Below, in pieces: positions 1-9,844 of a stretch of 64,000 nt of DNA (its first letter is position 1; the number at the start of each line of letters is the position of its first letter). This DNA is from Aliiglaciecola sp. M165. Lineage in GTDB: Bacteria; Pseudomonadota; Gammaproteobacteria; Enterobacterales; Alteromonadaceae. Location of the stretch: contig NZ_VKKH01000003.1 of NCBI RefSeq assembly GCF_007197995.1, forward strand, positions 348,293-412,292, read 5' to 3'. The position numbers were made by a program, and so were the translations under genes. Under the pieces are notes generated by a model, which was not told the origin of the DNA, ran no database searches, and was given only the letters and a program-made list of their open reading frames with translations.

Positions 1-782
1 CCAAGATGCTCCGCGCCTTTCATCGACAAGTCATCAGAAAAAACCACGCCATCAAACCCCATTTGCTGGCGCAAAATATGCTGTATCCATATCGAAGAAA
101 AGCCAGCAGGCAAAGTATCCACTGCGGGGTATATAACGTGTGCTGGCATGACTGCATCTAGCAGCCCTCTTTGCTGAATCGCCTGAAATACTTGCATGTC
201 GATCGACATGATATCCTCTTTGCTTCGCGTATCTATCGGCATAGCAATATGTGAGTCCTCTTTAACATTTCCATGACCAGGAAAATGCTTGCCAGTCGCC
301 TTCATGCCAGCCTCATGCATACCTTGAATAAATGCACTGGCAAGAGGAACAATATGTTGCGGCATTGGATGAAAACTGCGATCACCAATCACCTCACTGA
401 TCCCACAAATATCTAACACCGGGGCAAAGCTGATATCAATATCTAATGCGAGTAACTCTGAAGCCATCAACCAAGCAAATTCTGAAGCTAACGTTAGAGA
501 CTGTTCGTCCGGTACTGTAACTTCTGACCACAATTTACCCATCGCGGGGATTTTGCTAAAGCCTTTACGAAACCGCTGTACTCTGCCCCCTTCATGGTCT
601 ACTGCAATGAGAATATCATCTTTGGCACTTTGACGAATTTGTCTGACAAGTTCGGCTAATTGTTGCGGATCATGATAATTTCGTGTGAATAGGATTAATC
701 CACCGACTAGAGGATGGGCAAGAACTTCTCTTTCCTCTGAAGATAGCTCGAATCCTGCAACGTCCAGCATTATTGGGCCCAT
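1..782 (-). CDS. nagZ: Beta-N-acetylhexosaminidase NagZ (3' end cut by window)
   Basis: Reading the minus strand from the ATG at 782 gives [20 protein letters not shown], the typical start of NagZ (glycoside hydrolase family 3). NagZ releases GlcNAc from anhydro-muropeptides in the cytoplasm during peptidoglycan recycling. The family signature GKHFPGHG (around 270-300), followed by a D-S-H, carries the catalytic-dyad histidine. [13 protein letters not shown] near the window edge holds the nucleophilic aspartate. About 260 residues are visible of a usual 330-345, so only the C-terminal end is missing. An alternative start four codons downstream (MLDVAG) is possible. The frame is intact and identification is firm. 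Confidence 0.95.
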   Translation of the reverse strand, partial: MGPIMLDVAGFELSSEEREVLAHPLVGGLILFTRNYHDPQQLAELVRQIRQSAKDDILIAVDHEGGRVQRFRKGFSKIPAMGKLWSEVTVPDEQSLTLASEFAWLMASELLALDIDISFAPVLDICGISEVIGDRSFHPMPQHIVPLASAFIQGMHEAGMKATGKHFPGHGNVKEDSHIAMPIDTRSKEDIMSIDMQVFQAIQQRGLLDAVMPAHVIYPAVDTLPAGFSSIWIQHILRQQMGFDGVVFSDDLSMKGAEHL

Positions 783-949
783 ACGGCACTCTTTTTGATT
801 AGATTCTGTTAAAACTATAAAAGAATGAAAAACATAACTAAAGTGAAATTGTCATCTAATTGTACGCTGCTCTCCTTCTTTCGATTATTAAAGTCCCAAT
901 TTATCAACTTTGACGCCATTTATTCGAAAAATCGACCAATTCCTAATAA

Positions 950-965
950 TTGCATACGTATGTTT
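950..965 (+). promoter_or_regulatory. Candidate LacI-family operator upstream of the sugar transporter
   Basis: TTGCATACGTATGTTT contains a perfect 10-bp palindrome, CATACGTATG, with a central CpG as in LacI-family operators. It lies 61 bp upstream of the SLC45-type transporter start. From general knowledge, sugar-responsive LacI regulators in Alteromonadales use sites of this form. No regulator gene is present in the window, so the identity of the regulator is inference. Confidence 0.45.
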
Positions 966-1026
966 GCAGTGAACAAGGCAGCACTTAGGTTACAATCTTG
1001 TTAACAAATATCGGTAGAGAGATAAC

Positions 1027-2484
1027 ATGTTTGCATTTCAGAAAAATCTGACCAATGGGTTTTACGCGTTACTTAGCTTACCCGCAACTGCTATGGGATT
1101 TGCGCTTTCTGTGCAAATAGCAGCCCTTAGTTGGTTGCTCACTACCCAGTATGGGCTGGATTTACATGATGTTGGTTTTGTTTGGGCAGCGGGCCCCATC
1201 GCCGGCATTTTAGGACAAGTAATTGTTGGCGTGATCAGCGACAACGTTTGGCTGTGGAATGGCCGTCGACGTCCTTTCATTATCATTGGTGGTGTGCTTG
1301 CAGCACTTAGTTTATTAGCCTTACCGAATATTGGAGTGATTTCATCGGCACTTGGGGTAAACGGTATATTAGGTGTAGCCGTTTTGATCGCATTGACCTT
1401 GGATTTATCAATCAATGTAAGCTTTAATCCAACACGAGCAATCATAGCCGATGTCACTCCCAAAGGGCATGAACGCACCAAAGGTTATACCTGGATGCAG
1501 ACTGTGTCGGGGTCCTTTGGCGTACTGGCCTATGTTATTGGCACGTTTTGGAACAACTATGCGCTGATTTACATAGGTGTTGGGCTTGTGTTCATCATGT
1601 CAATTATCCCGCCTTTGTTTATCAAAGAGCCTGAAGTGCTTGGCGACGATTCAGCAGCAGAACCCATTCCCAAATTAGGTTTCATCAACGGCATGCAAAT
1701 GATAGAGCCTTTGTGGGGATTCTTAATTTACTCGCTGTATGCCTTTGCAATCAAAATGGCGGGGATCGAAATCACCCATTATTGGGTTGAAATAGCTTGT
1801 TTGCTAATTACCCTTGGATTTATTGCAAAAACCTTAATGGCTGCGGAACAAATCAAAGCGGATGGCACCAGTGAAATCGGCTTTAAAAAAGTATTGGCGG
1901 CTCATTCGTTTACCTGGCTCGGAGTGCAGTCAATGTTTATCTACATGATTGGCTTTTTGAATCAGAACCTGCCTGAATTAACCGATACACAAACAGGCCA
2001 GGTGATCAGTGCCAGCTTTCTGGTGCTTAGCGTAGTTTCGGCGATTCTTCCCGCTTTGTTATTGGAGCCTCTAGCCAGAAAGATAGGTCGTGTTAAAGTT
2101 CACACCTATTGCATCGTTTCTATGGCTATTGCGTACCTCGCACTTTCGCAGTTGGGTGGTAGCAAACTTACCATCTATGTGATGATGGCATTTCTAGGTA
2201 TAGGTTGGGCCGCAACGATCAGCTTGCCCTTCGCAATCATGTCGCAAAAAGTCAATGCCGCAAAAATGGGGCTGTACATGGGTTTGTTTAACCTTTCAGT
2301 TGTTCTTCCTCAACTGGTTTCAAGTTTAGGCATCGGAAAAGTCATTCAACAAGTCGAAGATAAGAACCTGTTGTTCGTGATTTGTGGGATAAGCCTGGCA
2401 ATATCAGCCGTCTCCTGGCTGTCTGTTCGAGAGGATATATCCACCGTGAATGAAGTTGAAACTGTGGGCGGTGGCGCACACTAA
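1027..2484 (+). CDS. MFS sugar transporter, SLC45/GPH-like
   Basis: This 485-residue integral membrane protein has about 12 hydrophobic segments. The loop after the second segment reads SDNVWLWNGRRRPFI, the conserved loop motif of the SLC45/GPH sugar:cation symporters (maltose, sucrose and related disaccharides in proteobacteria). The start follows an AGAGAG ribosome-binding site. The gene stands alone, with nagZ divergent on the left. A LacI-type palindrome upstream suggests sugar-dependent control. The usual partners, such as alpha-glucosidase or a TonB receptor, are absent, so the substrate cannot be named. The fold is confident; the specificity is not. Confidence 0.85.
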   Translation: MFAFQKNLTNGFYALLSLPATAMGFALSVQIAALSWLLTTQYGLDLHDVGFVWAAGPIAGILGQVIVGVISDNVWLWNGRRRPFIIIGGVLAALSLLALPNIGVISSALGVNGILGVAVLIALTLDLSINVSFNPTRAIIADVTPKGHERTKGYTWMQTVSGSFGVLAYVIGTFWNNYALIYIGVGLVFIMSIIPPLFIKEPEVLGDDSAAEPIPKLGFINGMQMIEPLWGFLIYSLYAFAIKMAGIEITHYWVEIACLLITLGFIAKTLMAAEQIKADGTSEIGFKKVLAAHSFTWLGVQSMFIYMIGFLNQNLPELTDTQTGQVISASFLVLSVVSAILPALLLEPLARKIGRVKVHTYCIVSMAIAYLALSQLGGSKLTIYVMMAFLGIGWAATISLPFAIMSQKVNAAKMGLYMGLFNLSVVLPQLVSSLGIGKVIQQVEDKNLLFVICGISLAISAVSWLSVREDISTVNEVETVGGGAH

Positions 2485-2520
2485 ATTATGGTTTTAACTT
2501 TGAGGTATTCGTTATCCGGT

Positions 2521-2543
2521 GCGTGGCTCCTACTGAGCCACGC
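2521..2543. terminator. Hairpin between convergent genes
   Basis: GCGTGGCTC and GAGCCACGC form a perfect 9-bp stem around a 5-nt loop between the convergent transporter and the 202-residue gene, overlapping the stop codon of the latter. There is no long T-run, so termination strength is uncertain. Confidence 0.5.
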
Positions 2544-3138
2544 GCTGGTTTAGCAATAGCCACTGTTCTCGGGCTTGTTTTAAATACGGAGCAACATCTT
2601 CGTCCCCAGCTAATTGTTGAGCAATTTGCAAAATTTGCTTGTCACGTAGGGCCAACAATTCATCAGATCTTGCAAATAAATCCTTTGCTTCTGGATAGAT
2701 AAGTTTGAGATCTTGTATGCCTTTTAACTCTCGGTATCGTTTTTCAAACGCAATGGAAAACAACTGACGTTTCGCCAAAAACTGCATAAAGTGCAGACCG
2801 CTGTCACTGGAAAGTAAATTTATTTGTGAAGCCGGCAAATTAGCGGCTATTGCTATTTCTATGGCCTTTTGTTGCAGTGCCTTGGCAGCTTCAATATCAC
2901 TGTTTTTCACCGCAGCTTGCATGCCCGATTGAAACTCATCATTTTCCAAAATAGTTTGATAACTGATACTTGGTAAGATGCTCAGTTGTTGATTTGGAAC
3001 CGGGTTTTCATTGTTCTCTGCCACTTGTCTGTGGGTTGTCGCGTCCACTTTTTTATCTAGAAAAGAATGTTGCAGGCTAATAATAGCTACAACCATGACG
3101 CCCAAAGCACCAAGTGCAATTAAGTATTTTTTATTCAT
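2530..3138 (-). CDS. Membrane-anchored protein of unknown function
   Basis: The protein has 202 residues. Residues 4-24 form a single hydrophobic segment (signal anchor) followed by a low-complexity stretch, then a mostly helical, Gln/Leu/Ala-rich domain from about residue 55 to the end (e.g. EAAKALQQKAIEIAIAANL). The start ATG is preceded by AAGAAACTCCTA, an acceptable ribosome-binding site. The helical, Gln-rich body faintly recalls lipase-chaperone-type helical proteins, but no lipase is nearby and I do not assign it. It is probably anchored in the inner membrane with a periplasmic domain. The function is unknown. Confidence 0.7.
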   Translation of the reverse strand: MNKKYLIALGALGVMVVAIISLQHSFLDKKVDATTHRQVAENNENPVPNQQLSILPSISYQTILENDEFQSGMQAAVKNSDIEAAKALQQKAIEIAIAANLPASQINLLSSDSGLHFMQFLAKRQLFSIAFEKRYRELKGIQDLKLIYPEAKDLFARSDELLALRDKQILQIAQQLAGDEDVAPYLKQAREQWLLLNQRVAQ

Positions 3139-3248
3139 TAGGAGTTTCTTGTTGAGAACCTTTTACGCTTTCCGCAAACACGCGAGCCGCTATCGACTCG
3201 CCAGAAAAAAGGTTTTGATGCGCGAAAAATTGATAAAAATATAATACG

Positions 3249-3276
3249 AAAAAAACGCACTCTAAGAGTGCGTTTA
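3249..3276 (-). terminator. Terminator of ihfA (pheST-ihfA operon)
   Basis: AAACGCACTC / GAGTGCGTTT form a perfect 10-bp stem with a TAA loop. On the minus strand a T-run follows, directly downstream of ihfA. Confidence 0.9.
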
Positions 3277-3280
3277 TTGA

Positions 3281-3583
3281 TTATTGACCACCGGATGGCT
3301 CGGTGTTTTCTACCCGACTTTTGAGCTTTTGCCCAGGTCGGAAAGTTACAACACGTCTTGCTTTTATTGGAATATCTTCACCTGTCTTAGGGTTCCTACC
3401 AGGCCGCTCGTTTTTTTCACGCAAATCAAAATTGCCAAAACCAGAAAGCTTAACTTGCTCACCTGACTCAAGCGCTTCTCGAACTTCCTCAAAAAACGAT
3501 TCAACAAGATCTTTTGCATCTCGTTTGTTAATACCCAATTTTTCAAACAAATGTTCTGCCATTTCGGCTTTGGTTAACGCCAT
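3281..3583 (-). CDS. ihfA: Integration host factor subunit alpha
   Basis: This 100-residue HU/IHF-family DNA-bending protein begins [20 protein letters not shown] and has the beta-arm region [20 protein letters not shown] and [16 protein letters not shown], typical of IhfA. It works as a heterodimer with IhfB in nucleoid structure, recombination and transcription. It is the last gene of pheS-pheT-ihfA, the order known from many Gammaproteobacteria. The gap to pheT is only 4 bp, and a terminator follows. The length is normal. Confidence 0.97.
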   Translation of the reverse strand: MALTKAEMAEHLFEKLGINKRDAKDLVESFFEEVREALESGEQVKLSGFGNFDLREKNERPGRNPKTGEDIPIKARRVVTFRPGQKLKSRVENTEPSGGQ

Positions 3584-3587
3584 ACCG

Positions 3588-5975
3588 TCAATCCCTCAAT
3601 GATGCCCCGAACTTTTCTGATAACTGGGACAGAATGTCATCTACTACTGCTTGAATTTCAATTTCTTCAAGAGTTCTTGTTTGGTCCTGTAAGGTAAGAG
3701 AGATTGCCAGGCTCTTATGACCGGCCTCGATACCCTTTCCTCTGTATACATCGAACAAGTTTAGGCCAACTAGTTGATTTCCGCCAAATTTTTCGATGTA
3801 AGATAATATTTCACCTACAACTTTATCTTCCTCTACAACGATCGCAATGTCACGTCTATTTGCAGGGAATTTAGATATTTCCTCGGCAAGTGGCAGTTTT
3901 TTACGACCAATGGCAGCAAAATCCAGCTCAAATACAAAGGTTTTACCATTAAGACCCAGTGTCTTGGTGAACTTAGGATGCACAGCACCAACAAAACCAA
4001 CACGCTTATCGTCTAAATATATTGCAGCGCTTTGACCTGGATGCAATACACTGTGCTGCTCTGCCACAAAAGTGAATGCGCCTTTATTCGCGGTTACCGC
4101 TAACAAAGCTTCTACATCACCTTTAATATCAAAAAAGTCTACCGCTCTGTCTTCGTCATTCCAACTTTCGTTTAATCGATTGCCTGAAATGACACCGGCG
4201 ATAACCTGTTGCTGTTGAACGCCTGTTTTTTCTGTTTTTTCAGGAATAAAGCGCAAACCTGTTTCGAATAAACGCACACGAGATTGCTGGCGTTTCTGAT
4301 TATAAGAAACCGCTTGCAGAAGCCCTGTCCACAAACTCACACGCATTACTGACATGTCTGCTGAAATAGGATGCGGTAAAACCATACCCTGCATATCAGG
4401 GAATAATTCGCCTTGCGCCTTAGGATCAACAAATGAATAGGTAATGGCTTCTTGGTAGTCTCTTTCAACCAATGTCTGTTTTAGTCTATCGTTTGACAGG
4501 TTTTGTTCCCGATGAACTGACATTTTTAATTTTGCAGTAGGAGAAATCTCAGGAATACTGTTATAGCCGTAGACTCTTGCGACTTCTTCAATCAAATCTT
4601 CTTCAATACTAATATCGAATCGATACGCAGGAACAAGCGTTGTCCAGGCATTTTCTTTGAAACTTACTTGCAAGCCGAGGCGTCGCAATATGTCTGTGAC
4701 TTTTTCAGGGTTAACCTCAATGCCCAAAACCTTATTCAACCGTTGGGCGCGCAAAGAAACTTCGCGGGCTTTGGGCAAGTGTGACTCACTTATCCCTTCA
4801 GTGATTGGGCCAGCTTCGCCACCAACAATTGACAATAGCAGTTGTGTTGCTCTTTCCATCGCTTGACGTTGAAGCTGCGGGTCGACACCACGCTCATAAC
4901 GGTGAGAGGCATCTGTATGTAAACCGTACTGGCGCGCTTTACCCATAATGGCATCAGGGGCAAAAAAGGCGCTTTCCAGGAATATATGTTTTGATTCTTT
5001 GGTCACACCCGAATATTCACCACCAAAAATTCCGGCCATCGCCAAGGCTTTTTGCTGGTCAGCGATTACCAAGGTATTTTCATTAAGCTCGACTTCATTG
5101 CCATCAAGTAAAACCAGCTTTTCAGATTTATTCGCAAACCTGACAACCACGTCACCTTCAAGTTTTTCATGATCAAACGCATGCATTGGATGACCAAGTT
5201 CCAATAGGACATAGTTTGTGACGTCAACTACAGGATCAATACTTCGTATACCACTTCGGCGCAACTTCTCTTGCATCCAAAGTGGCGATTGTGTGTCAAG
5301 GTTGATGTTATTAATCACCCTTCCCAAATAACGAGGACAGGCTTCTGGCGCTTCAAGTTGAATCCCACGGCTCTCATCATGTAAAGCCTCAACAGGTGAG
5401 ATGTCTGGCGCGCAAACCTCAGACTGATTTAAAACGCCGACTTCTCTAGCTAGACCTCGAATACCTAAACAGTCGGCTCGATTTGGCGTTAAATCCACTT
5501 CAATGGTCACATCGTCTAGCTCTAAATATTCGCGCATATCTTTGCCAACTGGTGCATCGTCGGCTAATTCCATTATGCCGTCGTGATCATCACTGATTCC
5601 CAGCTCAGAAAAACTGCACAACATGCCGTAAGAAGGCTGACCGCGAAGTTTTGCTTTTTTGATTTTAAAGTTACCAGGTAGAACAGCGCCTACCATTGCA
5701 ACAGCGACTTTAATTCCTTGACGACAATTAGGAGCACCACAGACAATGTCCAACAATTCTTCTTCACCGACATTTATTTTAGTGACACGAAGCTTGTCGG
5801 CATCAGGGTGTTGTCCGCATTCGACAACTTCGCCAACGACAACACCTGAAAACTCACCAGCAACAGGTTCGATACCATCAACTTCTAAACCTGCCATACT
5901 AAGTTGTTCTGACAGTTCATCGGTCGAAATAGATGGATTGACCCACTCGCGTAACCACTTTTCACTGAATTTCAT
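3588..5975 (-). CDS. pheT: Phenylalanyl-tRNA synthetase beta subunit
   Basis: This 795-residue protein has the full PheT architecture. The N-terminal tRNA-binding EMAP-like domain spans about 40-155 ([18 protein letters not shown]). Next come the B3/B4 editing domain, B5, the catalytic-like core, and a C-terminal ferredoxin-like anticodon-binding domain (about 700-795, [20 protein letters not shown]). With PheS it forms the alpha2beta2 enzyme that charges tRNA-Phe and edits Tyr-tRNA-Phe. The length matches the family. It starts 14 bp after the pheS stop and is co-transcribed with it. Confidence 0.98.
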   Translation of the reverse strand: MKFSEKWLREWVNPSISTDELSEQLSMAGLEVDGIEPVAGEFSGVVVGEVVECGQHPDADKLRVTKINVGEEELLDIVCGAPNCRQGIKVAVAMVGAVLPGNFKIKKAKLRGQPSYGMLCSFSELGISDDHDGIMELADDAPVGKDMREYLELDDVTIEVDLTPNRADCLGIRGLAREVGVLNQSEVCAPDISPVEALHDESRGIQLEAPEACPRYLGRVINNINLDTQSPLWMQEKLRRSGIRSIDPVVDVTNYVLLELGHPMHAFDHEKLEGDVVVRFANKSEKLVLLDGNEVELNENTLVIADQQKALAMAGIFGGEYSGVTKESKHIFLESAFFAPDAIMGKARQYGLHTDASHRYERGVDPQLQRQAMERATQLLLSIVGGEAGPITEGISESHLPKAREVSLRAQRLNKVLGIEVNPEKVTDILRRLGLQVSFKENAWTTLVPAYRFDISIEEDLIEEVARVYGYNSIPEISPTAKLKMSVHREQNLSNDRLKQTLVERDYQEAITYSFVDPKAQGELFPDMQGMVLPHPISADMSVMRVSLWTGLLQAVSYNQKRQQSRVRLFETGLRFIPEKTEKTGVQQQQVIAGVISGNRLNESWNDEDRAVDFFDIKGDVEALLAVTANKGAFTFVAEQHSVLHPGQSAAIYLDDKRVGFVGAVHPKFTKTLGLNGKTFVFELDFAAIGRKKLPLAEEISKFPANRRDIAIVVEEDKVVGEILSYIEKFGGNQLVGLNLFDVYRGKGIEAGHKSLAISLTLQDQTRTLEEIEIQAVVDDILSQLSEKFGASLRD

Positions 5976-5989
5976 GTTATTGGCTTTCC

Positions 5990-7090
<1,101 letters not shown>

Positions 7091-7175
7091 TTAGTTGAAA
7101 TTATGGGATAAATCGTTTGTTATTGTTACATTCTGGATCTTCTTGAGAAATATTTATAGTGAAGGGGGAAAACAA

Positions 7176-7358
7176 TTAGTCTTGTTCTTTGTTAGTCCCA
7201 AACTCAATCACAGTGAAAACCACAGCGACTCCTAACACAGTCCAAATTGAAATGTTGTAAAAGTAAGCTCCGACTGCCAATAAAATGCAGAAAAACAAGC
7301 CTATGACATGATTATATTTTTTGAGAATCTGTTGGAAATTATTAGGATTTTTTTTCAT
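7176..7358 (-). CDS. Small membrane protein, candidate immunity factor
   Basis: This 60-residue protein has a basic, polar N-terminus (MKKNPNNFQQILKKYNHV) and a hydrophobic stretch over residues 19-51 that could form one or two membrane segments. Its start overlaps the end of the upstream zinc-ribbon gene by 17 bp, so the two are translationally linked. It is the last gene of the three-gene bacteriocin-like cluster between rplT and pheS. Small basic membrane proteins downstream of double-glycine peptide precursors are often immunity proteins; that role here is inference from position and size. No family is recognised. Confidence 0.6.
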   Translation of the reverse strand: MKKNPNNFQQILKKYNHVIGLFFCILLAVGAYFYNISIWTVLGVAVVFTVIEFGTNKEQD

Positions 7359-7629
7359 AGCATTTCAATGGTAAATAGTTCGCGTTAATTGTTTTAAAGA
7401 AAATGGCATAGGTAATCGTCAAAATTAGAGAGATGCTACCCAAAATCAAGTATTCAAATTTCATCAAAGTTAACGTCGCCCAACAAAGAAACACGTTTGT
7501 GAGCACGACATAAATAAAATTTACCTCTATTTTATTTGAACAGCACGAGCAAGTGACGGCTGAGCTCAGTTCACTCGTTTCAATTTTGCCTCGCTTGCAT
7601 TCTGGACAAGTTCTCTGTGGCTTTAACAT
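7342..7629 (-). CDS. Zinc-ribbon small membrane protein, candidate immunity factor
   Basis: From the ATG at 7629, which has a GGAAG site in front, this is a 95-residue protein (MLKPQRTCPECKRGKIETSE). CPEC at residues 8-11 and CSCC further on form a probable zinc ribbon. Two hydrophobic segments follow (about 40-58 and 62-82). A TTG start 12 bp upstream is less likely. The gene lies directly after the bacteriocin-like precursor, separated by a GC-rich hairpin, and overlaps the next small membrane gene. A role in immunity or peptide handling is inference. Confidence 0.65.
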   Translation of the reverse strand: MLKPQRTCPECKRGKIETSELSSAVTCSCCSNKIEVNFIYVVLTNVFLCWATLTLMKFEYLILGSISLILTITYAIFFKTINANYLPLKCYEKKS

Positions 7630-7644
7630 AATTGCTTCCAAACA

Positions 7645-7662
7645 GCGCCCCTTTCGGGGCGA
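7645..7662 (-). terminator. Intercistronic hairpin after the bacteriocin-like precursor
   Basis: CGCCCC / GGGGCG form a 6-bp GC stem with a TTTC loop between the precursor gene and the downstream small membrane genes. On the minus strand only a short T stretch follows, so it is at best a partial terminator or RNA stabiliser. This arrangement would favour precursor expression over the downstream genes. Confidence 0.5.
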
Positions 7663-7689
7663 CTTTATTAAGTTTATAGGCTATTTTTA

Positions 7690-7944
7690 TTAGTCTGTTT
7701 TTTTCAAGTCTTTCTCGCCAACGTTATTACTGTCTCTGTTGGCAGAGCCTCCTGAAAAGCTTTGGGCCGCCTTCAAACCTCCATACAAGGCAGCCAGACT
7801 AGCTGCTCTAGACGCAACATAGCCACCCAGACTGCGCACGGCGAAGTGTCCTGCAAAAGAATACGCTGTCGATGCGATAGCCACGATGAGGGGAAAAGCC
7901 CCACCATTAACTTGCTCAATTTGCTTATCAGATAATGATTGCAT
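7690..7944 (-). CDS. Double-glycine-leader bacteriocin-like peptide precursor
   Basis: The 84-residue precursor begins MQSLSDKQIEQVNGG, followed by AFPLIVAIAS. Counting back from the cut, L(-12), S(-11), I(-7), V(-4), G(-2) and G(-1) match the class II double-glycine leader consensus (LSxxELxxIxGG). Such leaders are removed by C39-peptidase ABC exporters. The predicted 69-residue product is rich in Gly, Ala and Ser, with two hydrophobic stretches (about 17-30 and 40-62) and a charged tail. It resembles pore-forming class II microcins and bacteriocins. A strong TAAGGAAATACA site precedes the ATG. Two small membrane proteins follow. No exporter is in the window, and function is inferred. Confidence 0.75.
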   Translation of the reverse strand: MQSLSDKQIEQVNGGAFPLIVAIASTAYSFAGHFAVRSLGGYVASRAASLAALYGGLKAAQSFSGGSANRDSNNVGEKDLKKTD

Positions 7945-8068
7945 TGTATTTCCTTATTTTTTAGGTCACATCATTGTGACTCTATGAGCATAGTGAAAAG
8001 CATAACCATTGGAACTAGACCCATGGTCCAGTTTTTAATAGCTTTTTGTAATAGCAATATTTGTTTTT

Positions 8069-8152
8069 ATGCCATTCCCGCAAGCTCTTATGGCAAGGAC
8101 GCTGTGGGGAATCTCTTGGGGTTTGAAGAGATCTCCGAAAACAGCACTCGGA
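8069..8152 (+). repeat. Degenerate hairpin-type element at the edge of the minisatellite
   Basis: CATTCCCGCAAGCTCTT, GGGAATCTCTT, AAGAGATCTCCG and AGCACTCGGAGATGACG appear in the same order as in the long hairpin at 35779-35850 (TCATCCCCGAGTGCTCTTGT through GAGCACTCGAGGATGA). The arms are eroded here. This links the two repeat loci as one family. Confidence 0.5.
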
Positions 8153-8483
8153 GATGACGTAGTGGGAGCATGCGGTGAGGACGTAGTCAGTGCATTCGAA
8201 GATGACGTAGTGGGACCATGCGGTGAGGACGTAGCGGGAGCATATGAAGATGACGTAGTGGGAGCATATGAAGATGACGTAGTGAGAGCATACGGAGAGG
8301 ACGTAGTTGGTGCACACGAAGAGGACGTAATGGGAGCATTCGAAGATGACATAGTGGGAACATATGAAGATGACGTAGTGAGAGCATACGGAGAGGACGT
8401 AGTTGGTGCACACGAAGAGGACGTAATGGGAGCGCACGGATGTAGTGGGTGCGTACGGAGAGGATATAGTGGAAAAGTTAGTG
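8153..8483. repeat. 24-bp minisatellite with 96-bp higher-order period
   Basis: Twelve complete 24-bp units of the form GATGACGTAGTGGGAGCATA run head to tail from 8153 to 8440, followed by one shortened and one degenerate unit. Units alternate GATGACG and GAGGACG starts. Units 8273-8344 recur almost exactly at 8369-8440, giving a 96-bp higher-order period. Because 24 is a multiple of three, long open frames appear on both strands with octapeptide periodicity; I regard these as a by-product. The array lies between the rplT terminator and the bacteriocin-like gene. No function is known. Confidence 0.9.
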
Positions 8484-8510
8484 ATGACGTGCTTTGCGGT
8501 TTCCAAAACG

Positions 8511-8543
8511 AAAAAAGGCGAGCCATCCAGGCTCGCCTTTTTC
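8511..8543. terminator. Terminator of the thrS-infC-rpmI-rplT operon
   Basis: AAAAAGGCGAGCC / GGCTCGCCTTTTT form a strong, near-symmetric stem with an ATCCA loop, 30 bp downstream of rplT on the minus strand. It can work in both directions and isolates rplT from the bacteriocin-like cluster and pheST. Confidence 0.92.
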
Positions 8544-8572
8544 CGAAAGAACTTAAACTTAATTGTTAAAAA

Positions 8573-8932
<360 letters not shown>

Positions 8933-8947
8933 TCAGTCTCCTCTATC

Positions 8948-9145
8948 TTAAACGTAAGGCAACATGCGTTGAATCAACGCAGTGTCAGCTACATGGGCTA
9001 ATTTCTTGCCACGCAAGTGACGTTTACGCTTAGAACTCTTCTTGGTCAGGATGTGACGCAAGTGAGACTGTTTGCTCTTGAAACGACCTGAAGCGGTTTT
9101 TCTAAAACGCTTGGCTGCTCCACTATTACTTTTCATTTTAGGCAT
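8948..9145 (-). CDS. rpmI: 50S ribosomal protein L35
   Basis: The protein has 65 residues ([20 protein letters not shown]) with the highly basic [17 protein letters not shown] region of L35. It lies between infC and rplT as usual. The 140-bp gap to infC (9146-9285) is long enough to hold the L20-responsive leader known from this operon in related bacteria. I could not establish the pseudoknot by eye. Confidence 0.99.
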   Translation of the reverse strand: MPKMKSNSGAAKRFRKTASGRFKSKQSHLRHILTKKSSKRKRHLRGKKLAHVADTALIQRMLPYV

Positions 9146-9285
9146 AGCTAAAACTCCGCATTGTTAAGACCACTTCAAAGGACGTGCAATGCACGACTGC
9201 TTTGGGGTCATGTTTACAACTTAGCAGCAAGGTGAACCTAGGTGCAGATCCGATTTTACGGTCCTTAGTTACTTGTAAACCTAAA

Positions 9286-9825
9286 CTACTTCTTAATTGG
9301 GGCGAGCACCATGATCATCTGACGACCCTCTACCCTATGAGGGAAAGACTCGCAGTTGGCAATGTCTTCTAAATCCGTGCGAACACGTTTTAGTTGTTCA
9401 ATGCCGATCTCTTGGTGGGCCATTTCACGTCCGCGAAAGCGGATCGTTACCTTGGCCTTATCACCTCCTTCTAGAAAGCGACGCAGGTTGCGCAGTTTTA
9501 CCTGGTAGTCGCCTTCATCAGTGCCAGGGCGAAATTTAATCTCCTTGACCTGAATTTGCTTTTGTTTTTTCTTTTGCTCTTTTTGAGCTTTACTCTTCTC
9601 GAAAAGGAACTTTCCGTAATCCATTACTTTACATACAGGCGGCTCAGCATTTGGACTAATTTCTACTAAATCCAAACCAGCTTGGTCGGCAAGATCTTGT
9701 GCTTCACCCAGAGATACAACCCCTAACTGTTCACCTTCTTTACCAATTAAGCGAACTTCTGTCGCTGTGATTTCTTCATTGATATTGGCTTTATCGCCTT
9801 GAGCCTTATTATTAGCGCCTTTAAT
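9286..9825 (-). CDS. infC: Translation initiation factor IF-3 (AUU start)
   Basis: The protein has 179 residues, beginning at the ATT codon at 9825-9823 and read as (M)[20 protein letters not shown] perfect GGAGGAAT ribosome-binding site sits just upstream, and there is no ATG, GTG or TTG that restores the full N-terminal domain. Starting at the internal TTG (MDLVEIS) would lose 50 residues. The body matches IF-3: [19 protein letters not shown], the linker [19 protein letters not shown], and the C-terminal [14 protein letters not shown]-3 discriminates against non-canonical start codons, so the rare AUU start gives autogenous control. Confidence 0.96.
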   Translation of the reverse strand: MKGANNKAQGDKANINEEITATEVRLIGKEGEQLGVVSLGEAQDLADQAGLDLVEISPNAEPPVCKVMDYGKFLFEKSKAQKEQKKKQKQIQVKEIKFRPGTDEGDYQVKLRNLRRFLEGGDKAKVTIRFRGREMAHQEIGIEQLKRVRTDLEDIANCESFPHRVEGRQMIMVLAPIKK

Positions 9826-9844
9826 ATGTTATTCCTCCACGAAA

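Noticed and set aside
8153..8483. CRISPR array
   Set aside because: Units are contiguous with no unique spacers and no cas genes are nearby; the same applies to the repeats in hvfA and at 63878.
8069..8569. Open frames of 163-166 codons on both strands across the minisatellite (e.g. repeated DDVVGAYE)
   Set aside because: The 24-bp period keeps several frames open at once; there is no good ribosome-binding site, and the composition is a by-product of the repeat.
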